From NCBI GenBank assembly GCA_946404705.1, contig CAMJES010000152.1:1-5808 (forward strand): a DNA stretch of 5,808 nt, written 5' to 3'. Made by a program: the position numbers and the translations under genes. Every line of letters begins with the position of its first letter. Position 1 is the first letter of the stretch. A model generated the notes under the pieces. The model had not been told where the DNA came from, made no database searches, and saw nothing but the letters and a program-made list of their open reading frames with translations. Positions 1 to 5,808 of this stretch are shown piece by piece. This DNA comes from an uncultured Ruminococcus sp. Lineage in GTDB: Bacteria > Bacillota > Clostridia > Oscillospirales > Ruminococcaceae.

Positions 1-1
1 A

Positions 2-631
2 ACGGCTTTATGGAATAAACGAGTTATTTTGTACGGCAGCGAAGGCAATTCCAAGATATTTACAAGCGAACAGGATCTTACTCCGACAGATGCGGAATGC
101 AGCGAGTGCAGCAGCTGCTGCAAAACAGCAAGTATGCCTAAAGCTACGGTTCGTGTTCTTGACCCTATCGCACTCGATTCAAAGTTTATCACCGTAAAGA
201 AAAAGAAGCCGCATCCAAAGCCGTGTTATGACGATATGCCGCCTAAGCCGATGAATGAAGATTACGAAGCAGAGTATAAACCCGGCGGAGATAAGCCGCC
301 TTGTCATGACCCGTGCAGACCGCCTTGTCCGCCGTCTTGCTGCCCACCGTGTCCCGAGCCGCATGAAACCGAAAGAGCGCTTGCAGTTTCACTCGGACTT
401 TTCTCGATAATCCAGCTTTCACGCCCAGTATCAATAATCGTTCCCGCTTATGATTACTGTATCCCGTGTAAGGATTGCTCACTCACCGAAACAAGTGAAT
501 CTCCTTGCGATGTTTTTGATAAGCTTGAATTCCCGTCGGAGCAGTTCTTCCCTCAGCCGTCATCGGATTCAACCAAATATGGCTGCTGCGATAAGAGTGA
601 AAAAAAGAAATGTGACTGCGACTCTGACTGA
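2..631 (+). CDS. Cysteine/proline-rich hypothetical protein, 5'-truncated at window edge
   Basis: I do not recognise this protein. The frame is open from base 2 (TALWNKRVILYGSEG...) to a TGA at 629-631, giving at least 209 codons. A TTG at 29 could be read as a start, but no Shine-Dalgarno sequence precedes it, so the true start is probably off the left edge. From the TTG onward there are 19 cysteines in 200 residues. Seen in order: a CSECSSCC cluster (about nt 107-121); a stretch resembling a folded domain (ATVRVLDPIALDSKFITV); a lysine/proline linker; a PPC/CPPC-type low-complexity block (about nt 290-360); a hydrophobic, conserved-looking segment (SLGLFSIIQLSRPVSIIVPAYDYC, nt 388-459); and an acidic, Lys/Cys-rich tail. 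No signal peptide or transmembrane helix is evident in the visible part. A spore- or surface-associated, disulfide-linked or metal-binding protein is possible but speculative. A terminator follows, so it is transcriptionally separate from miaB. Confidence 0.72.
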   Translation, partial: TALWNKRVILYGSEGNSKIFTSEQDLTPTDAECSECSSCCKTASMPKATVRVLDPIALDSKFITVKKKKPHPKPCYDDMPPKPMNEDYEAEYKPGGDKPPCHDPCRPPCPPSCCPPCPEPHETERALAVSLGLFSIIQLSRPVSIIVPAYDYCIPCKDCSLTETSESPCDVFDKLEFPSEQFFPQPSSDSTKYGCCDKSEKKKCDCDSD

Positions 632-653
632 CAGCGTTATAAACTGATTTTAT

Positions 654-701
654 GCAGATAAAATGCAAAAGCTTTGGTTTATGCATTTTATCTGCTTTTT
701 T
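654..701 (+). terminator. Rho-independent terminator after the Cys-rich gene
   Basis: A perfect 14-bp inverted repeat, GCAGATAAAATGCA (654-667) and TGCATTTTATCTGC (682-695), encloses a 14-nt loop and is followed directly by six T (696-701). It starts 22 bp after the TGA of the upstream gene. The flank on the other side does not give a U-run on the minus strand, so it acts on + strand transcription only. The segment 647-664 (ATTTTAT-GCAG-ATAAAAT) could form a small alternative hairpin overlapping the left arm; this may be chance in AT-rich sequence. Confidence 0.88.
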
Positions 702-726
702 ATATGTGAAAAATATATGTTTTCAG

Positions 727-755
727 TTGCAATTTTGACGGAAAAGTGGTATAAT
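727..755 (+). promoter_or_regulatory. Extended -10 sigma-A-type promoter for miaB
   Basis: A perfect -10 box TATAAT (750-755) is preceded by the extended -10 dinucleotide TG at 747-748 (TGgTATAAT). A -35-like TTGCAA lies at 727-732, with an ideal 17-bp spacer. The -35 matches TTGACA at only 4 of 6 positions, which is usual when an extended -10 is present. Transcription should start near 761-764, giving a leader of about 28 nt before miaB. The promoter sits just after the upstream terminator, so miaB starts a new transcription unit that may include ylbF and perhaps mutS and mutL. Confidence 0.75.
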
Positions 756-759
756 ATAT

Positions 760-769
760 TCTGTACAGA
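760..769. promoter_or_regulatory. Palindrome at predicted transcription start, possible operator
   Basis: TCTGTACAGA is a perfect 10-bp palindrome starting 4 bp after the -10 box and covering the expected start point. The sequence ATTCTG also occurs twice (758-763 and 769-774), 11 bp apart, about one helical turn. The position suits a repressor site or a small leader hairpin. It does not match the Gram-positive LexA box (GAAC-N4-GTTC), and I cannot assign a regulator. A palindrome this short can occur by chance. Confidence 0.3.
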
Positions 770-773
770 TTCT

Positions 774-783
774 GAGGGGAGAT
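774..783 (+). promoter_or_regulatory. Ribosome binding site fixing the TTG start of miaB
   Basis: GAGGGGAGAT lies 7-10 nt before the TTG at 791-793. The same reading frame has a TGA at 773-775, so no start further upstream is possible, and no ATG lies near this site in frame. Together these support TTG as the start codon. Confidence 0.7.
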
Positions 784-790
784 AACGTTT

Positions 791-2152
791 TTGACCGAAT
801 ATATTGAAAAAATAAAGGACTTGATAAGTAAAAGCAGCGAAATTCCGCTTTGCTATGTACATAGCTTCGGCTGTCAGCAGAACGTAAGCGATGGAGAGCG
901 GATATTGGGTCTGCTTTCAAGCTGCGGATACGGAATAACGTCCGAACCCGATTCCGCCCGGCTGATAATATACAATACCTGCGCTGTCCGTGAAAATGCC
1001 GAAAACAAGGTTTACGGAATGATAGGCGAGCTTAAACATCTCAAAGAAAAAAATCCCGAGCTTATCATAGGACTTTGTGGCTGTATGGCGCAGGAGGAAA
1101 AGACCGTTGAAAAGATACGCAGTACCTACAAGCAGGTCGATCTTATTTTCGGCACACACGCTCTTTCCGAGCTTCCGCATCTGCTTTATGATGTTCTGAC
1201 AAAGCGCAAATTCGTGTTTGATACGGATGAGCATAGTCCTGTTCCGCTTAAAATACAGTCTGTTCGCCAAAGCAGCTTCAAAGCAGGTGTTCCGATAATG
1301 TACGGCTGCGATAATTTCTGTTCATACTGCATCGTTCCGTATGTCAGAGGAAGAGAAAAAAGCCGTGAGCCTGAGGATATCCTTGCCGAGATAAGAGAGC
1401 TTGCAGATAAGGGATATAAAGAGATAATGCTTCTCGGGCAGAATGTTAACTCCTATGGCAAAGGACTTAAAGAGCCGATCTGCTTTTCCGAGCTTCTACG
1501 CAGGATAAACCGAATTGAGGGTGATTTTAAGATAAGGTTTATGTCGCCGCATCCCAAGGATTGTACGCATGAATTGATAGATACGATACTTGAATGCGAC
1601 AAGGTCTGCAAGCATCTTCATCTGCCGCTCCAGTCGGGAAGTGATGAGATTCTTAAAAAGATGAATCGTAAATACACCACGGAAAAATATATGGAAACGG
1701 TCGAATATGTTCGCAGCAAATCGCCCGATTTTTCGCTTACAACGGATATAATCGTTGGATTTCCTAATGAAACCTACGAGGATTTTCTCAAAACAAAAGA
1801 GATCGTTGAAAAGGTCAAATTCGATAATATCTATTCGTTTATATATTCAAAACGCAGCGGCACAAAGGCTGCGGAAATGACCGATAACACAAGCGATGAA
1901 GATAAAAGCAGGTGGATGACCGAGCTTCTTGCCGCGCAGCGCGAGATATCGACCGAGCATTACAAGCGTTTTCTTGGACGCGAGCTTGAAGTTTTGTTTG
2001 ACGCAGAAAGCAAGCATGAGGGTTTTGTTACCGGAAAAAGCGATGAATTCATCATTGTCGAGGCTTTGGGGGACAAGTCGCTTATCGGTCAGCGCAAAAA
2101 AGTTAAAATCACCAAAACGTTCAACTGGGCGGTCTGCGGTGAGATTATATAG
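791..2152 (+). CDS. miaB: tRNA-2-methylthio-N6-dimethylallyladenosine synthase MiaB
   Basis: This radical-SAM methylthiotransferase converts i6A37 to ms2i6A37 in tRNAs that read codons beginning with U, stabilising codon-anticodon pairing; it acts in the cytoplasm. The 453-residue protein has full family length. The N-terminal UPF0004 domain (about 20-130) carries the three conserved cysteines of the auxiliary [4Fe-4S] cluster: C28 in SFGCQQN, C64 in YNTCAVREN and C98 in GCMAQ. The radical-SAM CxxxCxxC is C173-C177-C180 in YGCDNFCSYCIVPYVRGRE. Later family motifs are LLGQNVNSYG, HLPLQSGSDEIL and TDIIVGFPNET. A C-terminal TRAM domain (about 385-450) should bind tRNA. The VRGRE/NVNSYG signature fits MiaB rather than RimO or MtaB. 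The start is TTG, downstream of its own promoter; ylbF follows after 33 bp. The substrate-making partner MiaA is not in the window; in many Firmicutes it lies downstream of mutL. Confidence 0.96.
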   Translation: MTEYIEKIKDLISKSSEIPLCYVHSFGCQQNVSDGERILGLLSSCGYGITSEPDSARLIIYNTCAVRENAENKVYGMIGELKHLKEKNPELIIGLCGCMAQEEKTVEKIRSTYKQVDLIFGTHALSELPHLLYDVLTKRKFVFDTDEHSPVPLKIQSVRQSSFKAGVPIMYGCDNFCSYCIVPYVRGREKSREPEDILAEIRELADKGYKEIMLLGQNVNSYGKGLKEPICFSELLRRINRIEGDFKIRFMSPHPKDCTHELIDTILECDKVCKHLHLPLQSGSDEILKKMNRKYTTEKYMETVEYVRSKSPDFSLTTDIIVGFPNETYEDFLKTKEIVEKVKFDNIYSFIYSKRSGTKAAEMTDNTSDEDKSRWMTELLAAQREISTEHYKRFLGRELEVLFDAESKHEGFVTGKSDEFIIVEALGDKSLIGQRKKVKITKTFNWAVCGEII

Positions 2153-2185
2153 GCATTACCAAACAGCAAATCAGGAGGTCTTACT

Positions 2186-2599
2186 ATGAACGTAATTGAA
2201 AAAGCAAGAGAACTTGGAGTTCTTATCCAGCAGGACGAGCGTTATTCCGTTTACTATGCTGCAAAGGAAGCAAACGACAAGGACGAAAATCTTCAGGATA
2301 TGATAAACGAGTTCAATATGAAGCGTATGCAGCTCAATGCAGAGGTTTCAAAGGAGAACAAGAATGAAGAGCGTCTTTCTGAGCTTGATGACGCTATAAA
2401 GTCGCTTTACGGCACTATTATGGCTAACGAAAATATGATCAACTACAATAAAGCCAAAGCAGATATGGACAGTCTTCTTAACCAGATAAATATGATAATA
2501 ACATATTCCGCAAACGGAGAAGATCCTCTGACCTGCCCCTGCGAAGAAGTCAATGTCAGCTGCGGCGGCGACTGCTCTGCCTGCGGCGGATGTCACTAA
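2186..2599 (+). CDS. YlbF/YmcA (RicF/RicA-like) family protein with six-cysteine tail
   Basis: The 137-residue protein is mostly helical, and residues 1-110 match the YlbF/YmcA (Com_YlbF, DUF964) pattern: a short N-terminal helix with ARELG, then YYAAKEAND, LQDMINEFNMKRMQLN and a long second helical hairpin. In Bacillus, YlbF, YmcA and YaaT form the Ric complex, which works with RNase Y in mRNA processing and influences competence, sporulation and biofilm formation; that complex has been reported to carry [4Fe-4S] clusters. Here residues 117-136 form a tail with C117, C119, C126, C130, C133 and C136 (CxC-x6-CxxxCxxCxxC) and a final His137, which looks like a metal or Fe-S site (inference). 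The ATG is preceded by AGGAGGT (2173-2179), a near-perfect ribosome site. The gene is close behind miaB with no promoter visible between them, so they are probably cotranscribed. Assignment specifically to RicF or RicA is not possible from sequence alone. Confidence 0.85.
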   Translation: MNVIEKARELGVLIQQDERYSVYYAAKEANDKDENLQDMINEFNMKRMQLNAEVSKENKNEERLSELDDAIKSLYGTIMANENMINYNKAKADMDSLLNQINMIITYSANGEDPLTCPCEEVNVSCGGDCSACGGCH

Positions 2600-2610
2600 A
2601 ATAAGTCTGT

Positions 2611-2643
2611 TTATTGACCTGCTTTCTGTAAGCAGGTCAATAA
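2611..2643 (+). terminator. Perfect 14-bp stem-loop after ylbF, lacking a U-run
   Basis: TTATTGACCTGCTT (2611-2624) and AAGCAGGTCAATAA (2630-2643) pair perfectly around a 5-nt loop (TCTGT), starting 11 bp after the ylbF stop codon. The position is typical of a terminator, but the next bases are TGCTGAATAAAT with no T-run. It is therefore more likely a weak or partial terminator, or a 3'-end stabilising or processing hairpin that lowers mutS expression relative to miaB and ylbF. The stem also contains TTGACC (2614-2619), with AATAAT 19 bp downstream (2639-2644), a weak promoter candidate. Confidence 0.45.
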
Positions 2644-2653
2644 TGCTGAATAA

Positions 2654-2700
2654 ATAAATCTTTATTTGAGATAATGCTGTTGTCTGAAATAAGGATTTAT
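2654..2700 (+). repeat. Long imperfect inverted repeat (stem-loop) upstream of mutS
   Basis: Bases 2654-2674 pair with 2680-2700 around the 5-nt loop TGCTG. The outer 14 bp (ATAAATCTTTATTT with AAATAAGGATTTAT) has one G-U pair. After a single G-G mismatch (2668/2686) the inner 6 bp continue with one more G-U pair. The total is 20 pairs in 21 positions, AU-rich. It begins 10 bp after the preceding hairpin and ends 15 bp before the mutS ribosome site. No U-run follows. The 9-mer ATAATGCTG occurs both just after the first hairpin (2640-2648) and at the tip of this one (2671-2679). Role unknown; an mRNA-stability, processing or leader element is plausible. Confidence 0.6.
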
Positions 2701-2715
2701 GTAAAAATAACGAAC

Positions 2716-2720
2716 GGAGG
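2716..2720 (+). promoter_or_regulatory. Ribosome binding site selecting the GTG start of mutS
   Basis: GGAGG lies 8 nt before GTG 2729, the ideal distance, but 20 nt before the next in-frame ATG (2741). This favours GTG as the mutS start. Confidence 0.85.
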
Positions 2721-2728
2721 ATAATTCT

Positions 2729-5338
2729 GTGGAAATTGATATGCAAAGACTTTCGCCGATGATGAAGCAGTATTTCGCTGTCAAGGAAAAATGCAAGGGA
2801 TTTTTGCTTTTTTTCAGGCTCGGCGATTTCTATGAGATGTTTTTTGACGATGCTCTTTTAGCTTCAAGGGTGCTTGAACTGACACTTACAGGCCGTGACT
2901 GCGGACTTGAAGAACGTGCGCCGATGTGCGGAATACCGTATCATGCCAGCGAGTTATACATAAAAAAGCTTATTGACGCAGGATATAAGGTTGCTATCTG
3001 CGAACAGCTCACCGACCCGAAGGACGCAAAGGGCGGTATCGTTGAACGCGATATTGTCAGAATTGTGACCCCCGGAACGGTTACGGAAAGCAATCTGCTT
3101 GATGAATCCAAAAACAACTATATTGCCGCAATTTATGCCGCAGAAAAAAGCTGCGCTCTCTGTTTTGCGGATATTTCAACGGGTGAAGTTCATCTTTTCA
3201 ACAAGTCCTCGAAAAATATCGAAGCTGAGGTCATAAACGAGCTTGTACGCTTCGAACCGGTTGAGATACTGTTTAACGAAAAATTCCTTGATTATAAAAA
3301 TGTTCAGGAGTTTATCCGCACGAAGATGAACGTTTCCGTTCAGCTGCTTGAGGACAAGGATTTTGATATTTCCGATAAAAAGGATATTGTTTTAAAGCAG
3401 TTCAATGTAGATGACCTTGACGAGATCTCTCTGCATGAGGGAACGATCGAGGCTGACTGCGTATGCGGACTTTTCGGGTATATTTACGATACGCAGAAAA
3501 CACTTGTCGGACGTTTCACCGAGATCAAGCGGTATAACGACAATTTCTTTATGGAGCTTGATTATACTGCGCGGCGAAATCTTGAACTTACCGAAACAAT
3601 GCGCAGCAAAGAGAAAAAAGGCAGCCTTTTATGGGTGCTTGACCATACGAATACTTCAATGGGTAAGCGCTTGCTGAAATCCTATATCGAACAGCCGCTT
3701 GTAAAGCTTGCTATCATAACAAACCGCCTTGACGCCGTTGAGCAGCTTTGCAGGAAATCCGTCCTCCGTCAGCAGCTTTCCGACGCCCTTTCAAAGGTCT
3801 ACGATATTGAACGTCTTATGACAAGGATAATGTATAAAACTGCAACTCCCCGTGATGTTAAATCGCTGTCGCTGACCGCTTTGCAGCTTCCCGAGATAAA
3901 AAGGATACTCGGTGAATTCTCGGCAAAGCTTCTTACCGAGCTTAACAGCAAGATAGATACTCTTGAAGATATTTCAAACTTGGTAGAAAGAGCAATTGTG
4001 GACGAGCCTCCGATAACCGCGAAGGAAGGCGGCGTTATCAAGGACGGATTCAATGCCGAACTTGATAATCTTCGTCATATCATAAGCGGCGGAAAAGGTA
4101 TTATCGAAGAAATTGAACAGCGTGAACGCGACAGAACGGGCATAAAAAATCTGAAGATAGGTTATAACCGCGTTTTCGGCTACTATATCGAAGTTACAAA
4201 GTCGTATTATGACCTTGTTCCCGATACCTACATAAGAAAGCAAACTCTTGCGAACTGCGAAAGATTTATAACGGAAGAGCTTAAAAAGTATGAAAACGAG
4301 ATACTCGGTGCAAATGAAAAGGTGCTTTCGCTTGAAGCGAATATCTTTGCCGAAGTCCGAGATTTCATCGTTGAAAAGATAACAAGAGTTCAGGAAACCG
4401 CTTCGGCTGTCGCACAGCTGGATGTGCTTTGCTCGTTTGCGTATGTTTCGCTTAAAAATGAATACACAAAACCGGATATTGCGATTGACGGAGTTATTGA
4501 TATCGCAGACGGCAGACACCCCGTTGTCGAGCTTATGCTTAAAGACGAGGTTTATGTTCCGAATGATACATATCTTGATATGAACAGCAATCGTATGCAG
4601 ATAATCACCGGCCCGAATATGTCCGGTAAATCAACATATATGCGTCAGGTCGCGCTTATAACGCTTATGGCGCAGATAGGCTGCTTTGTTCCCGCAAAAC
4701 GCGCAAAGATAACGATAGTTGACAAGATCTTCACCCGTGTAGGCGCTTCGGATGACCTTACCGCAGGTCAGTCAACGTTTATGGTCGAAATGAGCGAGGT
4801 TGCAGATATACTCAAAAACGCAACTAAGCAAAGCCTTGTTATCCTTGACGAAGTTGGCAGAGGAACATCGACATTTGACGGAATAAGCATTGCAACATCG
4901 GTTGCGGAGTATATCGCAAATCAGCGCGTTCTCGGCTGCAAGACCCTGTTTGCAACGCATTATCATGAGCTTATAAAGCTGGAAAATCAGATCGACGGAG
5001 TAAAAAATTACAGCGTTGCAGTCAAGAAAATAGGGGAGGATATAAGGTTTTTGCGCAAGATCGTCCCCGGCGGAGTTGATGACAGCTACGGAATCGAGGT
5101 TGCAAAGCTTGCAGGACTGCCTAACAAGGTCTTGACCCGTGCAAAAGAGATACTCTCCGAAATGGAGAAGGAAAAGGCAGCCGAAAAGCTTCGCAAAGAT
5201 GATGATAACGATATGCAGATATCATTCGGCGCAATGAATGATGAAATTATCCTTGACAGATTAAGAAAAACCAACGCTGACGAATTCAGCGGAGAAGAGG
5301 CAAAGCAGTTCCTTAAGGAGCTTTGTAATTCATTGTAA
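2729..5338 (+). CDS. mutS: DNA mismatch repair protein MutS
   Basis: MutS recognises base mismatches and small insertion/deletion loops and, with ATP, forms a sliding clamp that recruits MutL. The 869-residue length agrees with bacterial MutS1 (about 850-870). Seen in order: the N-terminal mismatch-binding domain with the F-x-E motif in GDFYEMF (F34, E36); the connector domain (about 130-260); the core/lever and clamp region (about 270-580) including RRNLELTETM and NRVFGYYIEVTKS; and the ABC-type ATPase with Walker A GPNMSGKST (628-636, K634), signature segment GQSTFMVEMSE (680-690), Walker B LVILDE (D707, E708) and the ATHYHE motif (H744). Conserved GVDDSYGIEVAKLAGLP follows. The tail has QISF at 830-833, possibly a weak beta-clamp-binding motif, then a short helical end. 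The N-terminal mismatch domain excludes MutS2. The gene is intact, with GTG as start. mutL begins 12 bp after the stop, so the two are clearly one operon. Confidence 0.98.
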   Translation: MEIDMQRLSPMMKQYFAVKEKCKGFLLFFRLGDFYEMFFDDALLASRVLELTLTGRDCGLEERAPMCGIPYHASELYIKKLIDAGYKVAICEQLTDPKDAKGGIVERDIVRIVTPGTVTESNLLDESKNNYIAAIYAAEKSCALCFADISTGEVHLFNKSSKNIEAEVINELVRFEPVEILFNEKFLDYKNVQEFIRTKMNVSVQLLEDKDFDISDKKDIVLKQFNVDDLDEISLHEGTIEADCVCGLFGYIYDTQKTLVGRFTEIKRYNDNFFMELDYTARRNLELTETMRSKEKKGSLLWVLDHTNTSMGKRLLKSYIEQPLVKLAIITNRLDAVEQLCRKSVLRQQLSDALSKVYDIERLMTRIMYKTATPRDVKSLSLTALQLPEIKRILGEFSAKLLTELNSKIDTLEDISNLVERAIVDEPPITAKEGGVIKDGFNAELDNLRHIISGGKGIIEEIEQRERDRTGIKNLKIGYNRVFGYYIEVTKSYYDLVPDTYIRKQTLANCERFITEELKKYENEILGANEKVLSLEANIFAEVRDFIVEKITRVQETASAVAQLDVLCSFAYVSLKNEYTKPDIAIDGVIDIADGRHPVVELMLKDEVYVPNDTYLDMNSNRMQIITGPNMSGKSTYMRQVALITLMAQIGCFVPAKRAKITIVDKIFTRVGASDDLTAGQSTFMVEMSEVADILKNATKQSLVILDEVGRGTSTFDGISIATSVAEYIANQRVLGCKTLFATHYHELIKLENQIDGVKNYSVAVKKIGEDIRFLRKIVPGGVDDSYGIEVAKLAGLPNKVLTRAKEILSEMEKEKAAEKLRKDDDNDMQISFGAMNDEIILDRLRKTNADEFSGEEAKQFLKELCNSL

Positions 5339-5350
5339 AATGGAGATAAA

Positions 5351-5764
5351 ATGGGAAGAATAAATCTACTTCAGAAGGAAACATCCGAGCTTATTGCCGC
5401 AGGCGAGGTCATTGAGCGACCGAGTTCCGTTATAAAGGAACTTATCGAAAACTCAATTGACAGCGGCGCAGATAATATCACCGTTGAAATAAAAAACGGG
5501 GGAATTTCATATATCCGTATTACCGACAACGGCTGCGGAATGGAACCCGAAGATGTTCCGCTTGCTTTTCTGCGCCATGCAACGAGCAAGATAAGCTCAA
5601 AGGAAGACTTGAACAGCATAAATACGCTCGGTTTCCGTGGAGAAGCGCTTGCTTCGATCTGCGCAGTTGCAAGGGTCGAGGTGCTGACTAAGGTTTCGGG
5701 CAGTATGTACGGAACACACTATGTCATCGAAGGCTCGGAGGAAAAACTGAACGAGCAGACAGGC
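5351..5764 (+). CDS. mutL: DNA mismatch repair protein MutL, 3'-truncated (138 codons)
   Basis: MutL is the GHKL-family ATPase that couples MutS mismatch recognition to strand incision; in Firmicutes it usually has its own C-terminal endonuclease. Only the N-terminal ATPase part is present. Visible motifs are IAAGEVIERPSSVIKELIENSIDSGA with catalytic E30 and Mg-binding N34, the DNGCGM nucleotide motif (D59, G61, G63), HATSKI (76-81) and GFRGEAL (94-100). The genuine sequence ends at G138 (GGC, 5762-5764). The frame stays open to the window end, but only because it continues into sequencing adapter, so residues from R139 on are artificial. The ATG is preceded by GGAGA (5342-5346) with a short spacer. 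It lies 12 bp after mutS and is presumably cotranscribed and translationally coupled. The break is an assembly end, not a biological truncation. Confidence 0.97.
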
Positions 5765-5808
5765 AGATCGGAAGAGCACACGTCTGAACTCCAGTCACCG
5801 GCTATGAT
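5765..5808 (+). other. Illumina TruSeq index adapter plus 8-base index (contamination)
   Basis: Bases 5765-5798 match the 34-nt TruSeq read-1 3' adapter exactly: it begins AGATCGGAAGAGC (5765-5777) and continues ACACGTCTGAACTCCAGTCAC (5778-5798). Next is CGGCTATG (5799-5806), which I recall as the TruSeq HT i7 index D709, then AT (5807-5808), the first two bases of the adapter's post-index sequence. In the mutL frame it translates as RSEEHTSELQSPAM, a peptide typical of adapter read-through in predicted proteins. It should be trimmed. A base or two at the junction could be shared by chance between genome and adapter. Confidence 0.99.

Noticed and set aside
29..31. TTG as the true start of the Cys-rich gene
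   Set aside because: No ribosome site upstream, and the frame is open with protein-like sequence (NKRVILYG) to the window edge, so the gene is more likely 5'-truncated.
290..360. Cysteine-proline repeats as a CRISPR-like or tandem DNA repeat
   Set aside because: The DNA units are irregular and short; the repetition is at the amino-acid level (PPC) and not a regular repeat-spacer array.
735..740. TTGACG as the -35 box of the miaB promoter
   Set aside because: It is only 9 bp from the TATAAT box, too close for a sigma-70-type promoter; TTGCAA at 727-732 has the correct 17-bp spacing.
917..1270. 117-codon open frame on the minus strand
   Set aside because: Antisense to the MiaB N-terminal domain, with no start signal and implausible composition.
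2614..2644. TTGACC/AATAAT as a mutS promoter
   Set aside because: The 19-bp spacer is too long for confidence and the boxes are part of the perfect inverted repeat, so the match may be incidental; kept only as a remark under the hairpin.
2348..2746. 132-codon minus-strand frame spanning the ylbF-mutS gap
   Set aside because: It overlaps ylbF antisense, the intergenic hairpins and the mutS start; no ribosome site or family features.
3974..4519. 181-codon open frame on the minus strand
   Set aside because: It lies entirely antisense to the conserved mutS core/clamp region, has no ribosome site and resembles no protein; it is a by-product of mutS codon use.
5765..5806. RSEEHTSELQSPAM as a novel MutL extension
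   Set aside because: It is translated TruSeq adapter plus index, not genomic sequence.

Overview
The window looks like one end-to-end contig from a low-to-mid GC Clostridia genome, most likely a gut Oscillospiraceae/Ruminococcus-type bacterium. That placement is inferred from the Firmicutes-type gene order miaB, ylbF-like, mutS, mutL, the style of the proteins, strong GGAGG-type ribosome sites, and TTG/GTG starts. All genes are on the + strand. No mobile element, CRISPR array, tRNA or rRNA gene is visible.

Layout. (1) Positions 2-631 hold the 3' part of a cysteine/proline-rich protein that I do not recognise; its reading frame is open to the left edge. (2) A 14-bp perfect hairpin followed by a T-run (654-701) ends that transcript. 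(3) An extended -10 promoter (727-755) with a 10-bp palindrome at the expected start point drives miaB (791-2152), a radical-SAM tRNA methylthiotransferase. (4) A YlbF/YmcA-family gene (2186-2599) follows after 33 bp, with a striking six-cysteine C-terminal tail. (5) A 129-bp gap to mutS holds two long stem-loops in tandem. (6) A complete mutS (2729-5338) and the 5' end of mutL (from 5351) follow.

The last 44 bases (5765-5808) are not genomic. They are the Illumina TruSeq index-adapter sequence, followed by an 8-base index and the first two bases after it. The mutL reading frame runs through the adapter and would give a chimeric protein ending in ...GRSEEHTSELQSPAM; only 138 mutL codons are real.

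Functionally the genes cover translation fidelity (MiaB, ms2i6A37 in tRNA), a probable RNA-processing/development cofactor (YlbF-like), and methyl-independent DNA mismatch repair (MutS and MutL). This is a housekeeping region. I found no convincing new biological system. The points most worth a second look are the adapter artefact, the cysteine tail of the YlbF-like protein, the paired hairpins before mutS, and the unidentified cysteine-rich protein at the left edge.
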